Assembly (NCBI GenBank): GCA_037349105.1
Contig: JAYJMM010000015.1
Location: 62,001 to 126,000, forward strand
Length of the DNA stretch: 64,000 nt
DNA from: Limnomonas spitsbergensis
Taxonomy: Eukaryota > Chlorophyta > Chlorophyceae > Chlamydomonadales
Reading direction: 5' to 3'
Position numbers and translations under genes: made by a program. The notes under the pieces are model-generated. The model was not told the DNA's origin. It was given only the letters and a program-made list of their open reading frames with translations, and ran no database searches. Below are positions 21,001 to 33,000 of the stretch, one piece after another (the stretch's first letter is position 1; each line of letters begins with the position of its first letter).

Positions 21001-24000
21001 CGGATGCTGGTCCGCAGGCAGGAGGAAGGAGCCGCCGCTCCTGCTGCGGTGTGGCGGTCGGTGGGGCGGTCGGAAACAGCTCATCGGCGATGACGGGGCG
21101 GCACTCCTCCCCAACGATGCCATTGCTGCTGGCTGCAGCGTCAAGTGGGCTGAGGCGCCAGTCCATGGGACCAAAAGCACAGGGGGGAAAGCAGCCGGAG
21201 ATGCGTGGCAAGCAGCGGGCAAGGTGGGGCAGGCAGCAGGAAATGCGCCCATTGTGGAGCTGCCGGACGCGCCCATGTTTTCCTGCTGCTGCTGCTCCTG
21301 CTGCTGCTGCTGCTTCCTTCCAGCAGCCGGAGATGTGTGACAAGCAGCATGGTAAGCAGCGGGAGACGCAGGGCAAACAGCGGGGCAAGCAGCCGGAGAT
21401 GTGGGGCAAACAACGGGCAACGCGTCCGCTGGGGAGCTTCCAAGCGCGCCCACGTCCTCATGCTGCTGCTGCTTCATGCCTGCCGAGGTAGGGCGGGGCT
21501 GCAACGGGACCAGCAGTGGGCACTCCCAGACGCTACCGGAGCTGAGCGGGTCACCAGCTTGCCCTGTGCAGAGCGGGCCCTGGAATTCCCAGCCTGAGGG
21601 CAAGAGGGCAGGCGGCGGGCAGGCATCAGCGATTGTGTGAGTTTTCTTTTTATTTAGAAGGGCCTCCCTCCCACCACACACACACACTCCAAGCCTGCAG
21701 GCAATCGGCAGGCGGGCACACATATGTGGTGTAGGGGGGGTGAAGGGGGGAAACGCGCCACCCCACACCACCCCTCTAAGCCTGGTGCAGGAGGCAAGTA
21801 GAGGGAGGCGTACATCCTCAACCCTTATCCCTGAAACTACCAGCCTGCGGGCAGACGGACAGGCAGGCAGGCACAAGTGTGTGAGAGGGGTGGATTTGAA
21901 GGAGGGGAATGCCCCCCCCCCACGCCCCCGAAGCAAGGTGTTGACAGGCGGGCGGGTGCCGGCAGGTAGTGGATGAGTGCGTTTATGCAATACAATCCAA
22001 TACCCTTAACCCAGGCACTCCTTGCCTGGTGCAGAAAGGTAGACAGGCAGGCAGGATGGGTTCAGTTTTCTGTTTAATGGTACTCACAGAGTGGGCCCTG
22101 AAGTTCTCAACCTGGTGCAGGCAGGTAAGCAGTTGAGCAGAAGTGACTGCACAAGGCAAATATTGCAAGCAATCTAACTGATCAAACCTGCTGAAATAGT
22201 ACGAAAGCACCAAGTACGAAAGCACCAAGTACGAAAGTACAAACTTGCCGCCTTTCCACAGTCTCAGAACGAAGCTTTCTGTACCGATATCCCATATATG
22301 CATAACCCCACGATCCTCAAACCTCAACTCAGGCTTTCATTTTAAAAATGTAATCAGGGTGATTAGTCAGGGTGATTCCCCTACAATTCCGCAGCATCAA
22401 CGCCTGCGACCGGGAAGGGGAAAGAATCGCCCAGCCCAGCCTTGGCAGTAAACGCCCAGCCCAACCTTGGCAGTAAACGCCCAGCCCAGCCTTGGCAGTA
22501 AACGCCCAGCCCAGTCTTGGCAGTAAACGCCCAGCCCAGCCTTGGCAGTAAACGCCCAGCCCAGTCTTGGCAGTAAACGCCCAGCCTAGCCTTGGCAGTA
22601 AATGCCCAGCCCAGTCTTGGCAGTAAACGCCCAGCCCAGTCTTGGCAGTAAACGCCCAGCCCAGCCTTGGCAGTAAACGCCCAGCCCAGCCTTGGCAGTA
22701 AACGCCCAGCCCAGTCTTGGCAGTAAACGCCCAGCCCAGTCTTGGCAGTAAACGCCCAGCCCAGTCTTGGCAGGAAATGCCCAGCCCAGCCTTGGGAGGA
22801 AATGCCCAGCCCAGCCTTGGCAGTAAACGCCCAGCCCAGTCTTGGCAGTAAACGCCCAGCCCAGTCTTGGCAGTAAACGCCCAGCCCAGCCTTGGCAGTA
22901 AACGCCCAGCCCAGCCCAGTCTTGGCAGTAAACGCCCAGCCCAGTCTTGGCAGTAAACGCCCAGCCCAGCCTTGGCAGTAAACGCCCAGCCCAGTCTTGG
23001 CAGTAAACGCCCAGCCCAGTCTTGGCAGTAAACGCCCAGCCCAGTCTTGGCAGTAAACGCCCAGCCCAGCCTTGGGAGGAAACGCCCAGCCCAGCCTTGG
23101 CAGTAAACGCCCAGCCCAGCCTTGGGAGGAAACGCCCAGCCCAGTCTTGGCAGTAAACGCCCAGCCCAGTCTTGGCAGTAAACGCCCAGCCCAGTCTTGG
23201 CAGTAAACGCCCAGCCCAGTCTTGGCAGTAAACGCCCAGCCCAGTCTTGGCAGTAAACGCCCAGCCCAGCCTTGGCAGTAAACGCCCAGCCCAGTCTTGG
23301 CAGTAAACGCCCAGCCCAGCCTTGGCAGTAAACGCCCAGCCCAGTCTTGGCAGTAAACGCCCAGCCCAGTCTTGGCAGTAAACGCCCAGCCCAGCCTTGG
23401 CAGTAAACGCCCAGCCCAGTCTTGGCAGTAAACGCCCAGCCCAGCCTTGGCAGTAAACGCCCAGCCCAGCCTTGGCAGTAAACGCCCAGCCCAGTCTTGG
23501 GAGGAAACGCCCAGCCCAGCCTTGGCAGTAAACGCCCAGCCCAGCCTTGGCAGTAAACGCCCAGCCCAGTCTTGGCAGTAAACGCCCAGCCCAGCCTTGG
23601 CAGGAAACGCCCAGCCCAGTCTTGGCAGTAAACGCCCAGCCCAGCCTTGGCAGTAAACGCCCAGCCCAGTCTTGGCAGTAAACGCCCAGCCCAGCCTTGG
23701 CAGTAAACGCCCAGCCCAGCATTGGCAGTAAACGCCCAGCCCAGCCTTGGCAGTAAACGCCCAGCCCAGCCTTGGCAGTAAACGCCCAGCCCAGACTTGG
23801 CAGTAAACGCCCAGCCCAGTCTTGGCAGTAAACGCCCAGCCCAGTCTTGGCAGTAAACGCCCAGCCCAGTCTTGGCAGTAAACGCCCAGCCCAGTCTTGG
23901 CAGTAAACGCCCAGCCCAGTCTTGGCAGTAAACGCCCAGCCCAGTCTTGGCAGTAAACGCCCAGCCCAGTCTTGGCAGTAAACGCCCAGCCCAGTCTTGG

Positions 24001-27000
24001 CAGTAAACGCCCAGCCCAGTCTGGGCAGTAAACGCCCAGCCCAGCCTTGGCAGGAAGCGCCCAGCCCAGCCTTGGCAGTAAACGCCCAGCCCAGCCTTGG
24101 CAGTAAACGCCCAGCCCAGCCTTGGCAGTAAACGCCCAGCCCAGTCTTGGCAGTAAACGCCCAGCCCAGCCTTGGCAGTAAACGCCCAGCCCAGTCTTGG
24201 CAGTAAACGCCCAGCCCAGTCTTGGCAGTAAACGCCCAGCCCAGTCTTGGGAGGAAACGCCCAGCCCAGTCTTGGCAGTAAACGCCCAGCCCAGTCTTGG
24301 CAGTAAACGCCCAGCCCAGTCTTGGCAGTAAACACCCAGCCCAGCCTTGGCAGTAAACGCCCAGCCCAGCCTTGGCAGTAAACGCCCAGCCCAGTCTTGG
24401 CAGTAAACGCCCAGCCCAGTCTTGGCAGTAAACGCCCAGCCCAGCCTTGGCAGTAAACGCCCAGCCCAGTCTTGGCAGTAAACGCCCAGCCCAGTCTTGG
24501 CAGTAAACGCCCAGCCCAGCCTTGGCAGTAAACGCCCAGCCCAGCATTGGCAGTAAACGCCCAGCCCAGCCTTGGCAGTAAACGCCCAGCCCAGCCTTGG
24601 CAGTAAACGCCCAGCCCAGACTTGGCAGTAAACGCCCAGCCCAGTCTTGGCAGTAAACGCCCAGCCCAGTCTTGGCAGTAAACGCCCAGCCCAGTCTTGG
24701 CAGTAAACGCCCAGCCCAGTCTTGGCAGTAAACGCCCAGCCCAGTCTTGGCAGTAAACGCCCAGCCCAGTCTTGGCAGTAAACGCCCAGCCCAGTCTTGG
24801 CAGTAAACGCCCAGCCCAGTCTTGGCAGTAAACGCCCAGCCCAGTCTGGGCAGTAAACGCCCAGCCCAGCCTTGGCAGGAAGCGCCCAGCCCAGCCTTGG
24901 CAGTAAACGCCCAGCCCAGCCTTGGCAGTAAACGCCCAGCCCAGCCTTGGCAGTAAACGCCCAGCCCAGTCTTGGCAGTAAACGCCCAGCCCAGCCTTGG
25001 CAGTAAACGCCCAGCCCAGTCTTGGCAGTAAACGCCCAGCCCAGTCTTGGCAGTAAACGCCCAGCCCAGTCTTGGGAGGAAACGCCCAGCCCAGTCTTGG
25101 CAGTAAACGCCCAGCCCAGTCTTGGCAGTAAACGCCCAGCCCAGTCTTGGCAGTAAACACCCAGCCCAGCCTTGGCAGTAAACGCCCAGCCCAGCCTTGG
25201 CAGTAAACGCCCAGCCCAGTCTTGGCAGTAAACGCCCAGCCCAGTCTTGGCAGTAAACGCCCAGCCCAGCCTTGGCAGTAAACGCCCAGCCCAGTCTTGG
25301 CAGTAAACGCCCAGCCCAGTCTTGGCAGTAAACGCCCAGCCCAGCCTTGGCAGTAAACGCCCAGCCCAGTCTTGGCAGTAAACGCCCAGCCCAGTCTTGG
25401 CAGTAAACGCCCAGCCCAGTCTTGGCAGTAAACGCCCAGCCCAGTCTTGGCAGTAAACGCCCAGCCCAACCTTGGCAGTAAACGCCCAGCCCAGCCTTGG
25501 CAGTAAACGCCCAGCCCAGCCTTGGCAGTAAACGCCCAGCCCAGTCTTGGCAGTAAACGCCCAGCCCAGCCTTGGCAGTAAACGCCCAGCCCAGCCTTGG
25601 CAGTAAACGCCCAGCCCAGTCTTGGCAGTAAACGCCCAGCCCAGCCTTGGCAGTAAACGCCCAGCCCAGTCTTGGCAGTAAACGCCCAGCCCAGCCTTGG
25701 CAGTAAACGCCCAGCCCAGCCTTGGCAGTAAACGCCCAGCCCAGCCTTGGCAGTAAACGCCCAGCCCAGTCTTGGCAGTAAACGCCCAGCCCAGCCTTGG
25801 CAGTAAACGCCCAGCCCAGTCTTGGCAGTAAACGCCCAGCCCAGCCTTGGCAGTAAACGCCCAGCCCAGTCTTGGCAGTAAACGCCCAGCCCAGCCTTGG
25901 CAGTAAACGCCCAGCCCAGCCTTGGCAGTAAACGCCCAGCCCAGCCTTGGCAGTAAACGCCCAGCCCAGTCTTGGCAGTAAACGCCCAGCCCAGTCTTGG
26001 CAGTAAACGCCCAGCCCAGCCTTGGCAGTAAACGCCCAGCCCAGTCTTGGCAGTAAACGCCCAGCCCAGCCTTGGCAGTAAACGCCCAGCCCAGCCTTGG
26101 CAGTAAACGCAGCCCAGTCTTGGCAGTAAACGCCCAGCCCAGCCTTGGCAGTAAACGCCCAGCCCAGCCTTGGCAGTAAACGCCCAGCCCAGTCTTGGCA
26201 GTAAACGCCCAGCCCAGCCTTGGCAGTAAACGCCCAGCCCAGTCTTGGCAGTAAACGCCCAGCCCAGTCTTGGCAGTAAACGCCCAGCCCAGTCTTGGGA
26301 GGAAACGCCCAGCCCAGTCTTGGCAGTAAACGCCCAGCCCAGTCTTGGCAGTAAACGCCCAGCCCAGTCTTGGCAGTAAACGCCCAGCCCAGTCTTGGCA
26401 GTAAACGCCCAGCCCAGTCTTGGCAGTAAACGCCCAGCCCAGTCTGGGCAGTAAACGCCCAGCCCAGCCTTGGCAGGAAGCGCCCAGCCCAGCCTTGGCA
26501 GTAAACGCCCAGCCCAGCCTTGGCAGTAAACGCCCAGCCCAGCCTTGGCAGTAAACGCCCAGCCCAGTCTTGGCAGTAAACGCCCAGCCCAGCCTTGGCA
26601 GGAAACGCCCAGCCCAGTCTTGGCAGTAAACGCCCAGCCCAGTCTTGGCAGTAAACGCCCAGCCCAGTCTTGGGAGGAAACGCCCAGCCCAGTCTTGGCA
26701 GTAAACGCCCAGCCCAGTCTTGGCAGTAAACGCCCAGCCCAGTCTGGGCAGTAAACGCCCAGCCCAGCCTTGGCAGTAAACGCCCAGCCCAGCCTTGGCA
26801 GTAAACGCCCAGCCCAGCCTTGGCAGTAAACGCCCAGCCCAGCCTTGGCAGTAAACGCCCAGCCCAGTCTTGGCAGTAAACGCCCAGCCCAGCCTTGGCA
26901 GTAAACGCCCAGCCCAGTCTTGGCAGTAAACGCCCAGCCCAGTCTTGGCAGTAAACGCCCAGCCCAGTCTTGGGAGGAAACGCCCAGCCCAGTCTTGGCA

Positions 27001-30000
27001 GTAAACGCCCAGCCCAGTCTTGGCAGTAAACGCCCAGCCCAGTCTTGGCAGTAAACACCCAGCCCAGCCTTGGCAGTAAACGCCCAGCCCAGCCTTGGCA
27101 GTAAACGCCCAGCCCAGTCTTGGCAGTAAACGCCCAGCCCAGTCTTGGCAGTAAACGCCCAGCCCAGCCTTGGCAGTAAACGCCCAGCCCAGTCTTGGCA
27201 GTAAACGCCCAGCCCAGTCTTGGCAGTAAACGCCCAGCCCAGCCTTGGCAGTAAACGCCCAGCCCAGTCTTGGCAGTAAACGCCCAGCCCAGTCTTGGCA
27301 GTAAACGCCCAGCCCAGTCTTGGCAGTAAACGCCCAGCCCAGTCTTGGCAGTAAACGCCCAGCCTAACCTTGGCAGTAAACGCCCAGCCCAGCCTTGGCA
27401 GTAAACGCCCAGCCCAGCCTTGGCAGTAAACGCCCAGCCCAGTCTTGGCAGTAAACGCCCAGCCCAGCCTTGGCAGTAAACGCCCAGCCCAGCCTTGGCA
27501 GTAAACGCCCAGCCCAGTCTTGGCAGTAAACGCCCAGCCCAGCCTTGGCAGTAAACGCCCAGCCCAGTCTTGGCAGTAAACGCCCAGCCCAGCCTTGGCA
27601 GTAAACGCCCAGCCCAGCCTTGGCAGTAAACGCCCAGCCCAGCCTTGGCAGTAAACGCCCAGCCCAGTCTTGGCAGTAAACGCCCAGCCCAGCCTTGGCA
27701 GTAAACGCCCAGCCCAGTCTTGGCAGTAAACGCCCAGCCCAGCCTTGGCAGTAAACGCCCAGCCCAGTCTTGGCAGTAAACGCCCAGCCCAGCCTTGGCA
27801 GTAAACGCCCAGCCCAGCCTTGGCAGTAAACGCCCAGCCCAGCCTTGGCAGTAAACGCCCAGCCCAGTCTTGGCAGTAAACGCCCAGCCCAGTCTTGGCA
27901 GTAAACGCCCAGCCCAGCCTTGGCAGTAAACGCCCAGCCCAGTCTTGGCAGTAAACGCCCAGCCCAGCCTTGGCAGTAAACGCCCAGCCCAGCCTTGGCA
28001 GTAAACGCAGCCCAGTCTTGGCAGTAAACGCCCAGCCCAGCCTTGGCAGTAAACGCCCAGCCCAGCCTTGGCAGTAAACGCCCAGCCCAGTCTTGGCAGT
28101 AAACGCCCAGCCCAGCCTTGGCAGTAAACGCCCAGCCCAGTCTTGGCAGTAAACGCCCAGCCCAGTCTTGGCAGTAAACGCCCAGCCCAGTCTTGGGAGG
28201 AAACGCCCAGCCCAGTCTTGGCAGTAAACGCCCAGCCCAGTCTTGGCAGTAAACGCCCAGCCCAGTCTTGGCAGTAAACGCCCAGCCCAGTCTTGGCAGT
28301 AAACGCCCAGCCCAGTCTTGGCAGTAAACGCCCAGCCCAGTCTGGGCAGTAAACGCCCAGCCCAGCCTTGGCAGGAAGCGCCCAGCCCAGCCTTGGCAGT
28401 AAACGCCCAGCCCAGCCTTGGCAGTAAACGCCCAGCCCAGCCTTGGCAGTAAACGCCCAGCCCAGTCTTGGCAGTAAACGCCCAGCCCAGCCTTGGCAGG
28501 AAACGCCCAGCCCAGTCTTGGCAGTAAACGCCCAGCCCAGTCTTGGCAGTAAACGCCCAGCCCAGTCTTGGGAGGAAACGCCCAGCCCAGTCTTGGCAGT
28601 AAACGCCCAGCCCAGTCTTGGCAGTAAACGCCCAGCCCAGTCTTGGCAGTAAACACCCAGCCCAGCCTTGGCAGTAAACGCCCAGCCCAGCCTTGGCAGT
28701 AAACGCCCAGCCCAGTCTTGGCAGTAAACGCCCAGCCCAGTCTTGGCAGTAAACGCCCAGCCCAGCCTTGGCAGTAAACGCCCAGCCCAGTCTTGGCAGT
28801 AAACGCCCAGCCCAGTCTTGGCAGTAAACGCCCAGCCCAGCCTTGGCAGTAAACGCCCAGCCCAGTCTTGGCAGTAAACGCCCAGCCCAGTCTTGGCAGT
28901 AAACGCCCAGCCCAGCCTTGGCAGTAAACGCCCAGCCCAGTCTTGGCAGTAAACGCCCAGCCCAGCCTTGGCAGTAAACGCCCAGCCCAGTCTTGGCAGT
29001 AAACGCCCAGCCCAGCCTTGGCAGTAAACGCCCAGCCCAGCCTTGGCAGTAAACGCCCAGCCCAGCCTTGGCAGTAAACGCCCAGCCCAGTCTTGGCAGT
29101 AAACGCCCAGCCCAGTCTTGGCAGTAAACGCCCAGCCCAGCCTTGGCAGTAAACGCCCAGCCCAGTCTTGGCAGTAAACGCCCAGCCCAGCCTTGGCAGT
29201 AAACGCCCAGCCCAGCCTTGGCAGTAAACGCAGCCCAGTCTTGGCAGTAAACGCCCAGCCCAGCCTTGGCAGTAAACGCCCAGCCCAGCCTTGGCAGTAA
29301 ACGCCCAGCCCAGTCTTGGCAGTAAACGCCCAGCCCAGCCTTGGCAGTAAACGCCCAGCCCAGTCTTGGCAGTAAACGCCCAGCCCAGTCTTGGCAGTAA
29401 ACGCCCAGCCCAGTCTTGGGAGGAAACGCCCAGCCCAGTCTTGGCAGTAAACGCCCAGCCCAGTCTTGGCAGTAAACGCCCAGCCCAGTCTTGGCAGTAA
29501 ACGCCCAGCCCAGTCTTGGCAGTAAACGCCCAGCCCAGTCTTGGCAGTAAACGCCCAGCCCAGTCTGGGCAGTAAACGCCCAGCCCAGCCTTGGCAGGAA
29601 GCGCCCAGCCCAGCCTTGGCAGTAAACGCCCAGCCCAGCCTTGGCAGTAAACGCCCAGCCCAGCCTTGGCAGTAAACGCCCAGCCCAGTCTTGGCAGTAA
29701 ACGCCCAGCCCAGCCTTGGCAGGAAACGCCCAGCCCAGTCTTGGCAGTAAACGCCCAGCCCAGTCTTGGCAGTAAACGCCCAGCCCAGTCTTGGGAGGAA
29801 ACGCCCAGCCCAGTCTTGGCAGTAAACGCCCAGCCCAGTCTTGGCAGTAAACGCCCAGCCCAGTCTTGGCAGTAAACACCCAGCCCAGCCTTGGCAGTAA
29901 ACGCCCAGCCCAGCCTTGGCAGTAAACGCCCAGCCCAGTCTTGGCAGTAAACGCCCAGCCCAGTCTTGGCAGTAAACGCCCAGCCCAGCCTTGGCAGTAA

Positions 30001-33000
30001 ACGCCCAGCCCAGTCTTGGCAGTAAACGCCCAGCCCAGTCTTGGCAGTAAACGCCCAGCCCAGCCTTGGCAGTAAACGCCCAGCCCAGTCTTGGCAGTAA
30101 ACGCCCAGCCCAGTCTTGGCAGTAAACGCCCAGCCCAGTCTTGGCAGTAAACGCCCAGCCCAGTCTTGGCAGTAAACGCCCAGCCCAACCTTGGCAGTAA
30201 ACGCCCAGCCCAGCCTTGGCAGTAAACGCCCAGCCCAGCCTTGGCAGTAAACGCCCAGCCCAGTCTTGGCAGTAAACGCCCAGCCCAGCCTTGGCAGTAA
30301 ACGCCCAGCCCAGCCTTGGCAGTAAACGCCCAGCCCAGTCTTGGCAGTAAACGCCCAGCCCAGCCTTGGCAGTAAACGCCCAGCCCAGTCTTGGCAGTAA
30401 ACGCCCAGCCCAGCCTTGGCAGTAAACGCCCAGCCCAGTCTTGGCAGTAAACGCCCAGCCCAGCCTTGGCAGTAAACGCCCAGCCCAGTCTTGGCAGTAA
30501 ACGCCCAGCCCAGCCTTGGCAGTAAACGCCCAGCCCAGTCTTGGCAGTAAACGCCCAGCCCAGCCTTGGCAGTAAACGCCCAGCCCAGTCTTGGCAGTAA
30601 ACGCCCAGCCCAGCCTTGGCAGTAAACGCCCAGCCCAGCCTTGGCAGTAAACGCCCAGCCCAGCCTTGGCAGTAAACGCCCAGCCCAGTCTTGGCAGTAA
30701 ACGCCCAGCCCAGTCTTGGCAGTAAACGCCCAGCCCAGCCTTGGCAGTAAACGCCCAGCCCAGTCTTGGCAGTAAACGCCCAGCCCAGCCTTGGCAGTAA
30801 ACGCCCAGCCCAGCCTTGGCAGTAAACGCAGCCCAGTCTTGGCAGTAAACGCCCAGCCCAGCCTTGGCAGTAAACGCCCAGCCCAGCCTTGGCAGTAAAC
30901 GCCCAGCCCAGTCTTGGCAGTAAATGCCCAGCCCAGCCTTGGCAGTAAACGCCCAGCCCAGTCTTGGCAGGAAACGCCCAGCCCAGCCTTGGCAGTAAAT
31001 GCCCAGCCCAGCCTTGGCAGTAAACGCCCAGCCCAGCCTTGGCAGTAAACGCCCAGCCCAGCCTTGGCAGGAAACGCCCAGCCCAGCCTTGGCAGTAAAC
31101 GCCCAGCCCAGCCTTGGCAGTAAACGCCCAGCCCAGCCTTGGCAGGAAACGCCCAGCCCAGCCTTGGCAGTAAACGCCCAGCCCAGTCTTGGCAGTAAAC
31201 GCCCAGCCCAGCCTTGGCAGTAAACGCCCAGCCCAGCCTTGGCAGTAAACGCCCAGCCCAGTCTTGGCAGTAAACGCCCAGCCCAGCCTTGGCAGTAAAC
31301 GCCCAGCCCAGTCTTGGCAGTAAACGCCCAGCCCAGCCTTGGCAGTAAATGCCCAGCCCAGCCTTGGCAGTAAACGCCCAGCCCAGCCTTGGCAGTAAAC
31401 GCCCAGCCCAGTCTTGGCAGTAAACACCCAGCCCAGCCTTGGCAGTAAACGCCCAGCCCAGCCTTGGCAGTAAACGCCCAGCCCAGTCTTGGCAGTAAAC
31501 GCCCAGCCCAGCCTTGGCAGTAAACGCCCAGCCCAGCCTTGGCAGTAAACGCCCAGCCCAGTCTTGGCAGTAAACGCCCAGCCCAGTCTTGGCAGTAAAC
31601 GCCCAGCCCAGCCTTGGCAGTAAACGCCCAGCCCAGTCTTGGCAGTAAACGCCCAGCCCAGTCTTGGCAGTAAACGCCCAGCCCAGTCTTGGCAGTAAAC
31701 GCCCAGCCCAGTCTTGGCAGTAAACGCCCAGCCCAACCTTGGCAGTAAACGCCCAGCCCAGCCTTGGCAGTAAACGCCCAGCCCAGCCTTGGCAGTAAAC
31801 GCCCAGCCCAGTCTTGGCAGTAAACGCCCAGCCCAGCCTTGGCAGTAAACGCCCAGCCCAGCCTTGGCAGTAAACGCCCAGCCCAGTCTTGGCAGTAAAC
31901 GCCCAGCCCAGCCTTGGCAGTAAACGCCCAGCCCAGTCTTGGCAGTAAACGCCCAGCCCAGCCTTGGCAGTAAACGCCCAGCCCAGTCTTGGCAGTAAAC
32001 GCCCAGCCCAGTCTTGGCAGTAAACGCCCAGCCCAGTCTTGGCAGTAAACGCCCAGCCCAGCCTTGGCAGTAAACGCCCAGCCCAGTCTTGGCAGTAAAC
32101 GCCCAGCCCAGCCTTGGCAGGAAACGCCCAGCCCAGCCTTGGCAGTAAACGCCCAGCCCAGTCTTGGCAGTAAACGCCCAGCCCAGCCTTGGCAGTAAAC
32201 GCCCAGCCCAGCCTTGGCAGTAAACGCCCAGCCCAGTCTTGGCAGTAAATGCCCAGCCCAGCCTTGGCAGTAAACGCCCAGCCCAGTCTTGGCAGGAAAC
32301 GCCCAGCCCAGCCTTGGCAGTAAATGCCCAGCCCAGCCTTGGCAGTAAACGCCCAGCCCAGCCTTGGCAGTAAACGCCCAGCCCAGCCTTGGCAGGAAAC
32401 GCCCAGCCCAGCCTTGGCAGTAAACGCCCAGCCCAGCCTTGGCAGGAAACGCCCAGCCCAGTCTTGGCAGGAAACGCCCAGCCCAGCCTTGGCAGTAAAC
32501 GCCCAGCCCAGTCTTGGCAGTAAACGCCCAGCCCAGCCTTGGCAGTAAACGCCCAGCCCAGCCTTGGCAGTAAACGCCCAGCCCAGTCTTGGCAGTAAAC
32601 GCCCAGCCCAGCCTTGGCAGTAAACGCCCAGCCCAGTCTTGGCAGTAAACGCCCAGCCCAGCCTTGGCAGTAAACGCCCAGCCCAGCCTTGGCAGTAAAC
32701 GCCCAGCCCAGCCTTGGCAGTAAACGCCCAGCCCAGTCTTGGCAGTAAACACCCAGCCCAGCCTTGGCAGTAAACGCCCAGCCCAGCCTTGGCAGTAAAC
32801 GCCCAGCCCAGTCTTGGCAGTAAACGCCCAGCCCAGTCTTGGCAGTAAACGCCCAGCCCAGCCTTGGCAGTAAACGCCCAGCCCAGTCTTGGCAGTAAAC
32901 GCCCAGCCCAGTCTTGGCAGTAAACGCCCAGCCCAGCCTTGGCAGTAAACGCCCAGCCCAGTCTTGGCAGTAAACGCCCAGCCCAGTCTTGGCAGTAAAC

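Noticed and set aside
20868..21491. Plus-strand genes in 20.5-21.6 kb
   Set aside because: They are the antisense of GH32 exon 8, whose frame contains WECP and LDLGDVLYAPN.
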